Assembly (NCBI GenBank): GCA_018398805.1
Contig: JAGFBZ010000861.1
Location: 467,501 to 531,500, forward strand
DNA: 64,000 nucleotides
Reading direction: 5' to 3'
From: Hirundichthys speculiger
Taxonomy: Eukaryota; Chordata; Actinopteri; Beloniformes; Exocoetidae
Positions 24,901 to 37,282 of this stretch are shown here, piece after piece. Under the pieces are notes generated by a model. It saw only the letters and a list, made by a program, of their open reading frames with translations. It was not told the DNA's origin and searched no databases. A program made the translations under genes and the position numbers. Within the stretch, counting starts at the first letter, position 1. Each line of letters opens with the position of its first letter.

Positions 24901-25551
24901 CAGCCTACTTTCAGTCCTGATGCAGTCAGTGGCTGAATTCGTTAGCGGTGCAGGTATTTCTGGACTGAGTTGTACTATATTTTCACTAAAGCTCTTTAAA
25001 GATTTAACAATGCAATGTCAACACAAGAGAAATAATTCAGCTAACACTTTTAAATGGCTATTTCAACAATTTGATAAACTGATAAAGCTTTCATTTATAG
25101 AGATGTTTATCTGTGTTATTATTCATTTTATAATGTTGTTCTAATCTCACAATAAATCTGTCAAAAAAATTGAAATACGGAATCGTTTATGATTCCTGAC
25201 TGATAATTACGGACTTTGGAGAACATCAAGAATGAGCAGTCGGCTCACATCTGGGGCTCAGACTAAAACATCTTTGCTGGATGGATCCCTATGAACTTCG
25301 AACAGACATTTATACAGCTAATAACCTTCTGTAATGTCCTCACACGTGTCTTTTAAGCTTCCATGGCCGTCACATGAGATTTCCAGCACTTTGTCTCTAT
25401 AGAAGAACAACCAGGGGTTTGTTCTAGGTAAATAATGAACAATCGACCTACAATACATGTACAAAAGTCCCTGATGGTCCAGAAAAGAAGAGGTTGATAG
25501 ATATATACAGTATAGTTCCAATATAAATAAAACACTGCTAAACTGAAATAG
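22000..25551. other. Noncoding DNA, possible conserved elements
   Basis: No gene or transposon recognised. About 22150-22540 and 23760-23910 are rich in unbroken AT-core motifs (for example TGCAATAGATTCCATTAATC and GAAAATTAGCCATCAAG) with little low-complexity sequence. That texture is typical of vertebrate noncoding regulatory blocks, but no alignment was possible. A-runs occur at about 22904 and 23730, and a G14 run at 24220-24233. Confidence 0.4.
24220..24233. repeat. G-run (14 G)
   Basis: Fourteen consecutive G residues in an otherwise ordinary stretch; length may be an assembly estimate. Confidence 0.9.
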
Positions 25552-25572
25552 ATATATATATATATATATATA
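25552..25572. repeat. Short (TA)n microsatellite
   Basis: About ten TA units; flanked by other TA-rich sequence to the left (25500-25550). Confidence 0.9.
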
Positions 25573-28500
25573 AAGGGCTGTTGTTGTCTAAACATGTGGC
25601 AGATAAAGACAACTACAACAAAAACAACAACATATTATCTATTCCAGGAAGTCTACCGTTAGTCTCACTTTTTGTAAACTGCATCTCTTCCTCTCCTCCG
25701 TATGAATGGAGAGATGGAGACCGTACATGTGGAAAAGCACCTGCTTTGATCTGCCAGACCTATGCTAGACCTCAGAGTCCTCATCTCCCTCGATAACAAG
25801 ACAAAGAGGATAAACGTGTTGATAGTGGCAGACGGCACTGGTATTCTGGGCAAATGTGTCAAATTAGTTCTCGCGTCTGGGCCTCATTCCTCTCCACCTT
25901 GCTGTGATCTCTTGCTCCGTTTTCTCTCTGCTGCTCTTTACACTCTACTTATTCTTTCCCCCACCCCTCCCACATACAGTATTTCATTCCTCTTGTGACC
26001 CCTGTTTTCCTGTCCTTCGGTGCATCCATGTAGACATACAGAGAGAGAGAGATGGAGTTGTCATGTATAAACCAAAGAAAAGCAACCAGAGTGACTCTTA
26101 ACTCACTCATTGATCATCAAAAACCAAACAAGACTGGAGTCAAACTTGATCTGAATAAAATGTCAGTTTTCTGCATCTGAACAATGGTAAAGAACAATTT
26201 TTTTCTTTTTTGTTTCCCACTGAAGCAACACATTTAATCAGCCTGTTATCATTCCAGTAAGTCAATTACTGGCTTTTTAAACAGCCAGTGGGATGTGTGA
26301 GATATCCACAAAGGTGTCATTTTTCCACTGATGGCCTGAACTAGTAGCCGTGACTATCGCTGACAGCAACAGATGATGCTGCCACATCATTCTGGAGTGA
26401 TCAATTATAAACAAACAACAACGTTTGAGATCTGATTGGTTCCCTCTTTGTTTCGCTTGTGGTCGACACAGCAACTTCCATGTTTGTTGTTTAAGGATCA
26501 AAACTTCTTGGTTATAGAAGGCGCATGGGTTTGGTTTGAATTGTTTTTCACAAGATTGTACCCACTTTGTTGGATAATGACGAGGAATTGGAGAGTTTCA
26601 CAAGCTTTACCTGATGTGATGAAAATTGATGCCAAAGACAAAGAGTGCTAATTTGCAATAAGTCCCCACTATAGGAAATGTGATGGGTTGACACAATGCA
26701 ATTACTAGAGACCAAGGATACTATACATACTGTCTCAGTCGTATTTAGTCTTAAATTTAAATAAAGCAGTTATAGCTGCCTAATCCTATAGCGCTAATAC
26801 CTTCACGGCAACAACAATATGCATATGTTGACATTGCTATTTGGCAATTTTGACAGAAATCAACAGAAGCTACCAGAGTACCGGGAAATAGTGTGATTTT
26901 AATCTGCTAGGTAGGCTGTAACACTTCTGGTACAGAAAGCAACATGCCAAAGAAACGATACAGATCCTTCATTTTACATCATTTTCTACCTTTAAACAAC
27001 CATTGGTGTACTATTACGACACTATGGAGTCCACATCACATAGATCCAAAGCAAAGAAGCTACACATCTATCCCTTTCATGGCGGATGCGATGTAGGTAA
27101 AGGGACCAAAAGATCTCTGCACGGAGGACACGGAAGGCACTGATTTGGTACGAGAGGAAAGACAAAACAGGTTCCCATCATCTCGACAAGGGAAAGATCA
27201 GCACTGACGGCTACACGAGTCGTGATCCCATCTGCTTTGCCCGGAGTAACCGGAGGATGTCACTAGAGGAAAACCAGAACGGCACGGATCTGCATCAGAT
27301 GAGCGTGAGTTCTGCCCCCTCACACGTCATGCTCTGTGGTACCTTGGTTTGCCTTTATTGTTTAAGAGTCTTTGGAGCTGGCAGAGTAAAAATTGAAAAA
27401 ATAAAATAAAATAAAAACTTAAGTCGGTGTTCGTGTTAAAATAAAATGATACCAGATCCTTTCTGTGCTCATGAGTGTATGTTTTTTATCAAGCCAAAAA
27501 AGAGATGTTAAAAATATTCACAAGTACCCAGTACATGCAGGTAGATATCTGCACCTGACCAAAGGACATTGTCCTCCTAAATTTGCATTCAACATATTCT
27601 TCTCCATCTAAGCCCCCACCCCCACCCACCCACCCACCAACCAAAGACCCTGTTTTAGAGAATAGACTTACAGCCTCTATGTGATACACTATAAAACCTC
27701 TCAGTAATGCCTCTGTACTTCCAGCAAAACCTCTGAGAAAGGTAATAGTGCTAGCATGTACTGTCTGCTTCATTTATGCATGAGCCAACCCTTCTTTCCA
27801 GGGGAATTCTGATTCTTTTCCCGCAATAAAAGTTGCATGGCCTTACCCACTCATAAGGGAGTAAATGATTTAATACCAAGGCCTATGGTACAGTGAGGAA
27901 ATAACTGTTAATTCAGCTTTTTTTTTTTTTAACCCACATGATATCGGGGAGAGAGTACTGCTGCATTTATCCCCTATCTATCTTAACCATGTTGACATGC
28001 TATACCAGGCTCAGCCGCACAAGAAAAGTGTATTGATATATGTCAAAATGGAGCGTTCTCAAATCTATGGGTAGAAATCATGAGATGACATTGGATGATT
28101 AGGCTGTTGTTCAACCATTTTCAAACATTAACCAGGAGTTTTGTAACATACATCCAACCAAATAACCATGTTTCAATAGCAATTTGCAAATGAGAGAGAA
28201 GCAGAAATGTGAAAGATCTGTGGGAAAGGTTTTTGGACGGACATTGATCCTCCGGTCGCTGGTACAAAAACCAGGGAGGTGTTGCCATCCTCCTCCTCTT
28301 TTCTTCCTTAAAATCAAACAAAGCAAAAGCATTAAACACATATTTGTATATGTGTGAAGAGCTATGCACACAGAAAAAAATGCTGCATGTGAGTGTCATC
28401 GTGTAGCAGCATCTTAATAGGCGCATCATCAAACATCAACATCTGTAACAGTTACGTGGTCACATAAAGACAGGTGAGCTGTCCGTAAGGATCAATAGAG

Positions 28501-30642
28501 GGAAATGCACCATCACTACACGGTTTTCCACAACAGACCGTCATAGGCAGCTATCATTTGTTCTAGTATGAGAGTGAGAAGAAGCCATGTTGTCTTGCAA
28601 TATGTATCACATGCATTGAAAATTAAAGGAAAGAAACTGACACACTTTGTAAAAGAAAACAAATATCCCTTTAGTCTCCCATCCCTACTAGCGCCAAAAC
28701 CAGCCAAAGCAACTTTGGCTTCCTGTCCGAGTGGGGACGCGTCGTTTTACAGCACGATGACACACATCAGCAATGATGAAGCAACCTCATGGTGCTACAG
28801 CAGATGTCTCAGCAGAGGCGACAACTTCAAGATGGTGACTATGGAAGCGAAAATGAGAGCGACCGAGCAAGAGACCAAATAAAAGTTAAAAAAAAAAAAA
28901 CATCTTAACCTCCATGCCTTTAGGGGGCACACTCTGCTAAAAGCTGCAGAAGTTTCCTTGTGCTGCAACAAAGAGCAAGAGTATCAAGAGTTTGATACTG
29001 GCTGTTTTATTTAAGAAATGTATCAAGTTTCTATTTGTTATTTTTCATATGTAAAACTGTGCATGTTACCAACACACTCGTGCAGACATGCATATTTCTC
29101 AGAATCACACTTATTTTTTTCTCATGATTTATTCAGCACCCCCTCAGCCGGTGCTCTTGTGTTTATGGGCCAGCCCGCCCTGCCCTGCCCTAATCAGCAC
29201 TCTGGCAAAGGAGGCCACACGTCCTACTTAAGCCCCCCCCTCCCTTACGACATCAGGAAGCCTCAAAAATTCAAATCAACATTAAAATAGTTTTATGTGT
29301 AAGTAAGATTCAGTGAACTCCATTATTTTCCCCACTATTTGCTTGAATAATTCAGGGTAGATAACTGAATTATGGATAAAGTGTACAGTTTGAAGAAGGG
29401 GTTCATGTGCAGCCCGGGGCTATAGCCGAGCTTTAATGATGTCTGGAGATGGTGGACGGGCGGAGGGAGAAGTCGTTAGCTTCACAGTCATTTTCTAAAG
29501 GATTAAAAACACGCTCTCAAAGCAACAAGATGGACCAGTGAACTGGAAAAAAAAAAAAAACAAAAAACAAGTGGGTGATGACATAAAAAATTTGCCAAAA
29601 TTCTGGGTAATTCTTGACTCTCATTAGGCTAAGATCATTTCATGCTAGAGAGTGATTCCTGATTTGGGTGATCATACAGTTTGAACAGAAGGGTTTATAA
29701 TCATTCTCCCACCCTTCCAAAGGCTTCTGAATCACATGGCTTCAGCTACAGTATGAGCAACGTATTCGCATTTCCTTTAGTTCAGTACAACTTTGTTTAA
29801 ATGCCTGGAATCTTAAATTGGCAAAGAGAGGATTTATACCATTAGCCAGCAGCAATGACATCCAAAAACACACACTTTCCTGCTCACACTCATAAACACC
29901 CTTCAACAGCCAGCAGGGAGCCTTCCTGTTCCTACTCACTCCAACAGGGAAACCAAGCGCAGACTTCTCCCCTAATTACCCACCTTCCTCTAATTATCCA
30001 ATCATAAAGCCATTAGCAGTCTCACACCATATTAACATGGTCCCTCCTACATGCCAATTTGTGCTGTGCCAAGATGCAAGAGGCAGGGATTTTCAGCATG
30101 TCTCCTTACCGAAAGCCGCACCAGGCTGCGCTTTTCTTAGACTCTCACAAACAAACATTACATTTGCAAATAGGATTTAACAGCAGCTGCAAAATTGCAT
30201 GATAAAAGCTCAGCTGTTGATTCATGTGTTTGCAGAGCGTAGGCCATGCCTGCTCAAAGTTATATTTAACAACTCTCAGCTCGTGTTTTTAATACAGGAT
30301 GCTTGTGCAGATTCCCAGTCATCCAAGTCATGAAAGCTTATGCTAAATGATTAAAAATACATGCATTTATAGAGGTTTAATATTTGCTTTGATTGCTGAC
30401 AGTATTTACTAGCTACCCTCTGTGCACGAGTGTGTCGAATACGATACTAAAAGACCTAATACAAGGAAAAGGCCTTACGTTTGTGTTTACTGTCATGAAA
30501 GTTTGTGTTTATTGCTGTTCGTATTTACATAAATGATATTTATACACCGAGTACAAATGCATTGCTTGCAGTTGAAGTTAACAACATGTTGTCACTCATT
30601 CAGCACTTTTTTTTTAATATGACAAAAAGTTTAGATTTTATC
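25573..30642. other. Noncoding DNA, nothing firmly recognised
   Basis: Five kilobases with only short, overlapping open frames. A (CCCA)n patch lies at 27612-27642 and A-runs near 28889 and 29545. About 29930-30110 has clustered homeodomain-type cores (CTAATTACC, CTAATTATCC, CATTAGC) in mixed sequence, a weak regulatory candidate. The 26640-28500 part shows no transposon ends that I can pair. Confidence 0.4.
27612..27642. repeat. (CCCA)n short tandem repeat
   Basis: Repeated CCCA/CCCCA units on the plus strand; a small low-complexity tract. Confidence 0.8.
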
Positions 30643-30712
30643 TATCCATCCATCCATTATCTATGCCCGTTTAATCCTCTGCAGGGTCACAGGGATCTAC
30701 TGGAGCCAAGTT
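30643..30712 (+). repeat. Dispersed teleost repeat, copy 3 (partial)
   Basis: Begins with CATCCATCC units, then a GTTTAATCCTCTGCAGGGTC block, CACAGGGATCTACTGGAGCC, and stops. Same family and orientation as the copies at 11653 and 12701. Confidence 0.7.
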
Positions 30713-33700
30713 TAGATTTTAGACACGCAAATTTATATCAGCCCTATTTGTGTTTTAATGACAAAATAGTAGTTTTAGCATACATAGTGTCCATGGTAGC
30801 ACTGCAAGGACACTTAAAAGCACAGTATAAACAATACAGTAAATACAGGAATGACAGTTTCAGTAAAGTCTATTTGTACAGAGCGTAATTAGATCTGATG
30901 GTGTAAACTTCAGCTGCCATGCAGCTCTGCAGCACAGGTAGCCAAATCATCCAAATACACCTGATGCTCAGCAGCGAAACATGCCACTGCCAGACCGGGG
31001 CGGGGCACATGACCGGGCCGTTTAAACCCAATAAAGCTTGTGATTACATTGTTTTACAACATACACATGCCCGCAACAGCGGGGCTTACAAGCATTACCA
31101 CATTTTTGACTCATAGCTCAAAGCATTTGATAGTAAGAGTTCAACACCATGAAGAGTGACCATGTCATTTGGAAATCAATCAAACCTGTAGTATTATGGC
31201 GTAATATATTGTCTAAAATGTATTCGGCGGTATGCGGCTGTGACGTCACGCGGGAGACGCGCCACTGTTGTTGTAATAGCTACCGACATTCATTCATGCA
31301 TTCTGCTCGGTACTAACTGCAGATTTCCCCTGATGCATCTCCATTGCTGTTGATAAATAGCAACTCCGACCAGCTTTTTTAGTTTAGTCTTTTCCTGCGC
31401 TCTTTTTATCCAGAAGTGTGTAAGGCGTAACCAATGCCTGGGGAGAGGCCTGTTTCTTCGTCTTTCGGCCGAGACGGTGAGGAAGTGGAAAAACGCAAGA
31501 GATAAGTTTAGTAAGTTTAACTAGTTCGTGACTGTCCCTCTTGCGTTGTGGCGTGGAATAACATAGCGCAGAGTGCGCTTCAAAATTGAGTATAAATCAA
31601 AAGTGACTGCGGCATACCGGCGACAAGCTGAAGGCGACACATTGCTGTGAGAGTATACACGGCCCTTAACTGTAACACCAAACCCGATACTTGGGACGAC
31701 TACAAATGACTGCTTCTGGCTGATAGTTATCATCTGGTAACAGTAAGATTTGGAGAAAAAAAAACTCTGAGATTAATTGAAATTTTTTCTTATTAAAATC
31801 AAAAGTAACAGTGTCAAGACAATAAGCAAGTGATATTGAGGCTGTGTATGTACCAAATTTATTGCATCAGAATTTTTAGTTACTTCAGGAATGAGTGGCT
31901 TAATTAGTAAACCTACCAACAACAGCCCTGGTCAACAAATGATAGCTATGATCTGTTCATTTGGCGCTATTGGCCGGATACTTTACAAAAGTGAGGTGAA
32001 GGTGAATGCTTGTACATGTATCACCGATGTGTTCAGTCCCAGCAGAATGCAGTGAAACGGAGTATCCAGCTTGTTCCCTCCTTTATTCATAGCCATCAGA
32101 GGGACGGCGGGTTATACGAGGGAACGGGGCGGATGGAAAAGAGACGGGGCACAGATGTCGGTGCAGCTGCATCGCCGAGGAGATGGTCAGGTTAACAGCT
32201 AACCCAAGACGTGCGCAGACTGTGTGAGAGGGAACCAGGGAAGCTAGCAGTTGCGCCGGCTCACACACCTGACCGGTTCGGAGGCTGAAGCAGCAGTAAA
32301 ATCAGCAGGAGTCGAGGACACAGCAGATGTGTAAATTATTAAAAGAAAAACAATAACAGGTAAAAAGCTCTAAGAATTAAGTATCCTGAGCATAAAACAA
32401 CATCAACCACAAACTAATTAGAGGTGCATGATGATTAGCTGCTCAGGGTTTTATGTTATCCTCATCATTAGACAGATTCAGTCATGTGTGGCTGCAACAG
32501 ACACATCTCCGTCCATAAAAACAAACAGTGGACTGTATCTATAAATCAAAAGAGCAAAACCAAACGTAACATGTAACTAGTGACACGTGTTCAATTAAGT
32601 TTTCGCTATTGCTCTATTTTGCCACCAGTGAATCAAAACAACACAACACGACATTTCAGAAAAAAAATAATTAATTAAACTCTTTATTGCAACTTGTTGC
32701 TGCAAATATGCCAAGTTTTTTTCGGCACTTCTAAGAAAGAAACATCCCAAAAAATATTCTCAGGCTGTTCAACTGTTTCTCCTGTGTAGATGAAAACTTT
32801 CACTTTCCTCATATATCCTACTTGGATTTCAATACCCCATCGGGTCCAGAAGTGTCTGAATCGATGCAGCTGATGGTCCTGGGCAATGCGTCCAGCAGAG
32901 CCACAGTTTAATAGACTCCAGCAGAAACCTTGGCAGAACGTCGAGCCAAGGCCGGGAATGAAACTGAGCCTGTCAACATTGGCAGAGACAGAAACGACAC
33001 AGAGAAACTGCATCGCCACACAAAACGTTGAGACAAATCTATTCATTCTGCCTCCCTGCGAGGGAGACTCAGACGCCGGCTGTACAATGACACTGTTTCA
33101 TGTGGTGACTCTCAGTCTGTTTCTCTGTCTGCTCGTGAAAACATCCTCATTATCCGACAGTACGAGCAAGGTGACAGCGAATAATTGCGCTTTGTCAAAA
33201 CTGATCCATGCCCAAGGTATGGACTGACAATAGAGCGTCTTCATAAAGCCCCACAGCTGCCTCTCCTCCCCTCTGTACACAATCAAACCTCTGCCATTCA
33301 GTGGCACAAACCAATAAATGCTGCCTTTGTTTTATCTTGACACCATTGTTATCTCCTCATAACAATTCCTCTTCTTCGGTACACATGCCTTTTTGTTTAG
33401 TTTTCAACCAAGCTGCATTTCTTTCTTTCCTTTTTATTTTAGATTGAACAATAATGCTCGACAACAAAAGGCTTACCCATGGCAACGTTCTTGCAGGCAG
33501 CACACAGTACATGTAACTTAAAACTGTGTGAAAATTCTCAAATTCTTTTTCCAGCTGAACAACTTTTAAAGACTGATCTCTCAAACACCCCGTAAGTGTC
33601 TTTTAAAGATCTCCTCTTCTAAGTGGGTGTGATGGAGACAGCGGCTCGTTTCTCTCAACAGAAACAACCCACGAACACTGCATCTGAGCGCGTCCAAGCG

Positions 33701-34078
33701 GACGCCGGCGACGCCGAGGCTGCGCGCGCCCTGCTGCTAGCAGCCTAATAAATGTGCAATCTCACAATCTGATCTGTTTCATCTTCGGGTGTAAAAGCCA
33801 AGGTTTGACTCTGGGAGACATACAGAAAGACTCTTCAAGCTGCAGGTTCTGGATATAGATGTACGGGAAAGTGGGAAAAAGAGATATACAAACAGGTGAG
33901 GGGGAAAAAAAAATCATCATTCAATCATCATCAGCAAAATATCTAGTGAGATAATAGTTGAAATTGTCTATGATGTTGAAGGAGTTCCCTACACTGCAGA
34001 GCAGCACCCCCTTCTGACACAATGCTTTTCAGCACCTCCATAGTTTCTTTAATTTGTAGTTGAGAGAAAGGCATATTT

Positions 34079-34112
34079 AAAATATATATATATAAATAAT
34101 ATATATATATCA
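34079..34112. repeat. TA-rich microsatellite
   Basis: Two short TA runs separated by AAATAAT. Confidence 0.8.
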
Positions 34113-34637
34113 GTAATTTAATACTTCTACTTTTCTACAAACTACAAACCTAACCAAACTATGTATTAAATATTATAATAGACAATGATATATAACTAGA
34201 AAATATCAGTTGGGACGTCTGCAGAGGGACGCTCTCCAAGAACATGTCTAATCAACAAAATTACATCCCAAACCGAAAGCTGTTGCTTTAAATGACCGCA
34301 GCTGAGCTGCCACCACCCTGCATCCTGGCTTTGACCCCTCCTCTTCCTCCTCCTCATCCTCTCCGTCTCTCCTCTCTCCGGAGCCGTGTTGTCCCCCCCC
34401 CATCATCTTCAGGTCATAATGTAACATGACACCGGCGGTTGCAACAAGGCCGGCCGGCCAACCCGAGCGTTTAAGACCAATGAATATCATTTGCTCCCCG
34501 GTAGGTTCCCTGGCGTTTTCAGGCGCTGGCACCGCCAGACTGAATCAGCGTTCGCGCCTGTCATGTCTCTGATGATGAAACACGCACAGAAAGACACACA
34601 GACAGACACACAACAGGCCCAAACTACACACAAGACT

Positions 34638-34659
34638 TTATATATATATATATATATAT
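34638..34659. repeat. (TA)n microsatellite with CA flank
   Basis: Eleven TA units followed closely by a short ACAC run. Confidence 0.9.
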
Positions 34660-36537
34660 GAACACACACACACTACCATAGAGCCATTCAGAGGGAACAG
34701 ACACTCACACACTATCACACACTGTTGCACACACAGAATATTGTCGGCCTCTTGGGACCACTTTGTTGTTTCTGATGCTTCTGTCATCTTCAATACACTT
34801 CACGCTGCTCTTACAAGTCCTGAGATTTCTCACATCTCACACTTCTTATGCACACTCTTTAAAAAAAAAAAAAAAAAGAGCCAATAGCTTTCAAAAGTTA
34901 TCACCACGCAAACCACGCCACCGTTTCCAGGTGAAAGCGGCCTTGGTGAGTTCCCCTCCCTCATTAGGGGGATTTAAGGACGGGGCAGCCCCTCTCCTGG
35001 GTGACACAACAACCACAATAACGCCCTCGCCTCTCACCTCAGCTCTGATTTCCCGGCTTATACCCTTGTTTGAATTCCCTCCTGCCTCTGAAAATGTCCT
35101 CCCTGGGGATGCTTGGGGCTTTGATCAGCCGGCCCTGATGTCTGCACCCACCTCCACCTCCACTGGGGAAAGAAAGTGGGCTGAAGGCGGTCAGGGATAA
35201 CGCTGCTGGAGATAACAGACAGGAGGCAAGGAATGAAAGGGGAGAGAGGACTTGTAAAGATCAATTGGGGCTGGGTAAAGGGGTGGAGAAGAAGGGGGTG
35301 GGCTAATGAACCCCACTAATACCTCCTCCAAGCACGCACGCACACACAGACATTTAATTAGACTAATTACCTGCCTGATCTGCTGCAATGACAACACCTG
35401 CAAAGAATGTGCTAAAAGCCTCGCTCTGGAATACACGCTAATGTGAGCGAATCACGTTGCATTTTCGGTTCTTTGCAGCATTAGCTCTTAAAAGATCACT
35501 GGCATTTTTTTTTAAAAGAACTTAAAAGCAGCGCTTCATAAATCAGGTTCTGAGAGTCAGTCTTACATATCTGAATGTATATCACAAGCATTCATGCAAG
35601 GAATATTTATCACAAGGCCATGCAGATGCACGGCTCATTTGCATTGGCAAGGAGTGAAAAAAATACAGGTCTGACTTTTTAAAGAAAAGGAAAAATTGAT
35701 CTCTAATAATTAAATAGTTCGACTCATTCGAGACTTGTTTCAGGTCTGTAGAGGAAGGTTGAATTAGAACAGTGACAACTTTGAATCGTGTCACGTCAGA
35801 CCCTGGTTTCAGTCCCATACCTGCGTATTTAACTATGTCAAGTACTTGAAACTAGTTCCTCTCTGCGCAGGAAGTCACAAAGCCAATTTTGCGGTAAATG
35901 CACTCGAAATAGGGAGGAAATGTATTTCCAGACATCCAAGATATCAAAGCAGATCCTGGATAGATAAGCTTCCAAACTGCTATCTAATCAAATTAATGTT
36001 TATTAAGATAAAATGATGCTCTGATAATAAGTGTGTGACAACAGCAAAGAGAATCTTCATCTCACTTCAAGAAAGAAAAGACAAAACTGCCGGGGGCCCA
36101 AAGCCGTGACAAAACGCAAAGTTTTCAGAGGAAGTGATCAAGTCATTTTGGCAAAATTAGGATGAAAATTAAACAAGAAGTGAGTGTCATTTTGTAGAGG
36201 AGTGGTGCACCCGAGGTATTTCCCTTACAGCATGCGAACATGGCAGGTGAGCCAATTTGGACTGAGTTATGTTCTACGTATAAGTATGAACTATGAACAT
36301 TAAGCTCTGAAACATGAGGAGAGCTCAGACACTTTCTGCTCGTCAGCCTAACCTTATTATACATTTATTCTGCATTACAGCCCAGTTCCATGAATAATGA
36401 TACAGCGCAGCAATAATCACTGCTACAACCACCAAGTTATGCTTATGTGACTGATTACGTTCTTCCCTGTGACTCGGAGTTTCCTTAAATGAAGAAATGA
36501 TTTACTTTTTCATCATAGGCTGAGGCCAAACGCACTT

Positions 36538-37282
36538 TAAAGTGGTCATATTCCGTTTCTCCATGTTTTCTGACTCATCCGGTGTTATTATAATTAATCA
36601 CTGTCTCAGATGTGACTGGAGGCTCAAAAACTCTTCCTTCTGGACTGGTGCTGACCCTCTATGACGCCACAGATGGCTACCTTTTCCCGTACCTTTTCCA
36701 GGGAGTGCACATCCAGAATATCAAGATATCAGTGATTTTTTTTTTTTCTTTTTTTTTTTTTTAGAGTTTTGCAAGCAGCACGGTGGCTTGGTGGTCAGCA
36801 CTGCTGACTCACAGTGAAAGGGTTCCTGGTTCACACAGAAAGGCCACTGCCACGGTTCGAACCAGAACCTTCTTTCTGTGAGGCAACAGTGCTAACCACT
36901 AAGCCACCGTGCTGCCCGTATGTATTACTTATCTGAAAGACAACATAGGTGTAATCTTTGCTGACTCGTTTCACACTCTGAATCTGATTCTGGCTCAAAC
37001 ATGAGTGGATGGAAAGATTTGAGGTCATTTACCAAAAGTGTTGAAAACGTAGTAACGCATTGATGTGTTGAAAATGTGCTGGTTTGATAAGCAACAGCAG
37101 TCGTACGCCATCAGCTCCGCCCATCAGCAAGCCTCCAGGAATTCGACCAATCAGAAATCAGTGAACTCATATCTGCTCATTTTTAGGAACAGCTTTTCCT
37201 CGTGACTCTTGGTCTTTGACGTTCTGAAATAATTGCAGGATTTTGGAGTTGTTGGGCCAAAAGTGATATAATGTGGCCACGT
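36538..37282. mobile_element. Possible MITE hosting a SINE-head inverted pair
   Basis: The left side reads TTAAAGTGGTCATATTCCG and the reverse complement of the right side reads TTACGTGGCCACATTATATC, weakly symmetrical. The left interior (CTATGACGCCACAGATGGC) and right interior (CCGCCCATCAGCAAGCCTCC, CGACCAATCAG) resemble parts of a common fish MITE type that carries a GACGTCACAG block. No target duplication is clear. Treat as a weak call. Confidence 0.3.
36775..36917. repeat. Head-to-head pair of tRNA-like SINE heads
   Basis: The left arm (36775-36832, plus) starts GCAGCACGGTGGCTTGGTGG. The right arm (36853-36917, minus) reads in reverse complement GGGCAGCACGGTGGCTTAGT and ends with GGTTCTGGTTCGAACC. 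The family is the abundant fish repeat with a tRNA-like 5' part: an A-box-like TAGTGGTTAGCAC region and a B-box-like GGTTCGAACC. The two arms form an inverted repeat of about 58 bases with a 20-base spacer. A tail of A/T lies to the left (36736-36762). It is not a functional tRNA gene: no acceptor pairing or anticodon loop can be made. Confidence 0.75.

Larger units (their letters stand above)
30713..36537. other. Noncoding DNA, nothing firmly recognised
   Basis: No defensible gene. About 31230-31260 is a small CpG-containing patch (GACGTCACGCGGGAGACGCG). At 33087-33227 an ATG-started 46-codon plus frame has a signal-peptide-like start (MTLFHVVTLSLFLCLL) and an AAG-GTGACA donor-like site; see findings. 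TA microsatellites lie at 34079-34112 and 34638-34659. About 35310-35460 contains paired TTAATTAGACTAATTACC homeodomain-type cores in a low-repeat stretch, a regulatory candidate. A purine-rich patch spans about 35215-35305. Confidence 0.4.

Noticed and set aside
32684..33046. 120-codon minus frame with hydrophobic start and AATAAA at its end
   Set aside because: Several frames of this length are expected by chance in 64 kb; no domain, splice or homology support. Left as a check within the finding at 33087.
34248..34532. 94-codon minus frame with acidic run
   Set aside because: The acidic run comes from a CTCCTCCTC-type simple repeat; no family match.
36853..36917. tRNA gene suggested by GGTTCGAACC B-box
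   Set aside because: The rest does not fold into a tRNA, and the sequence matches a SINE head family with a second inverted copy next to it.
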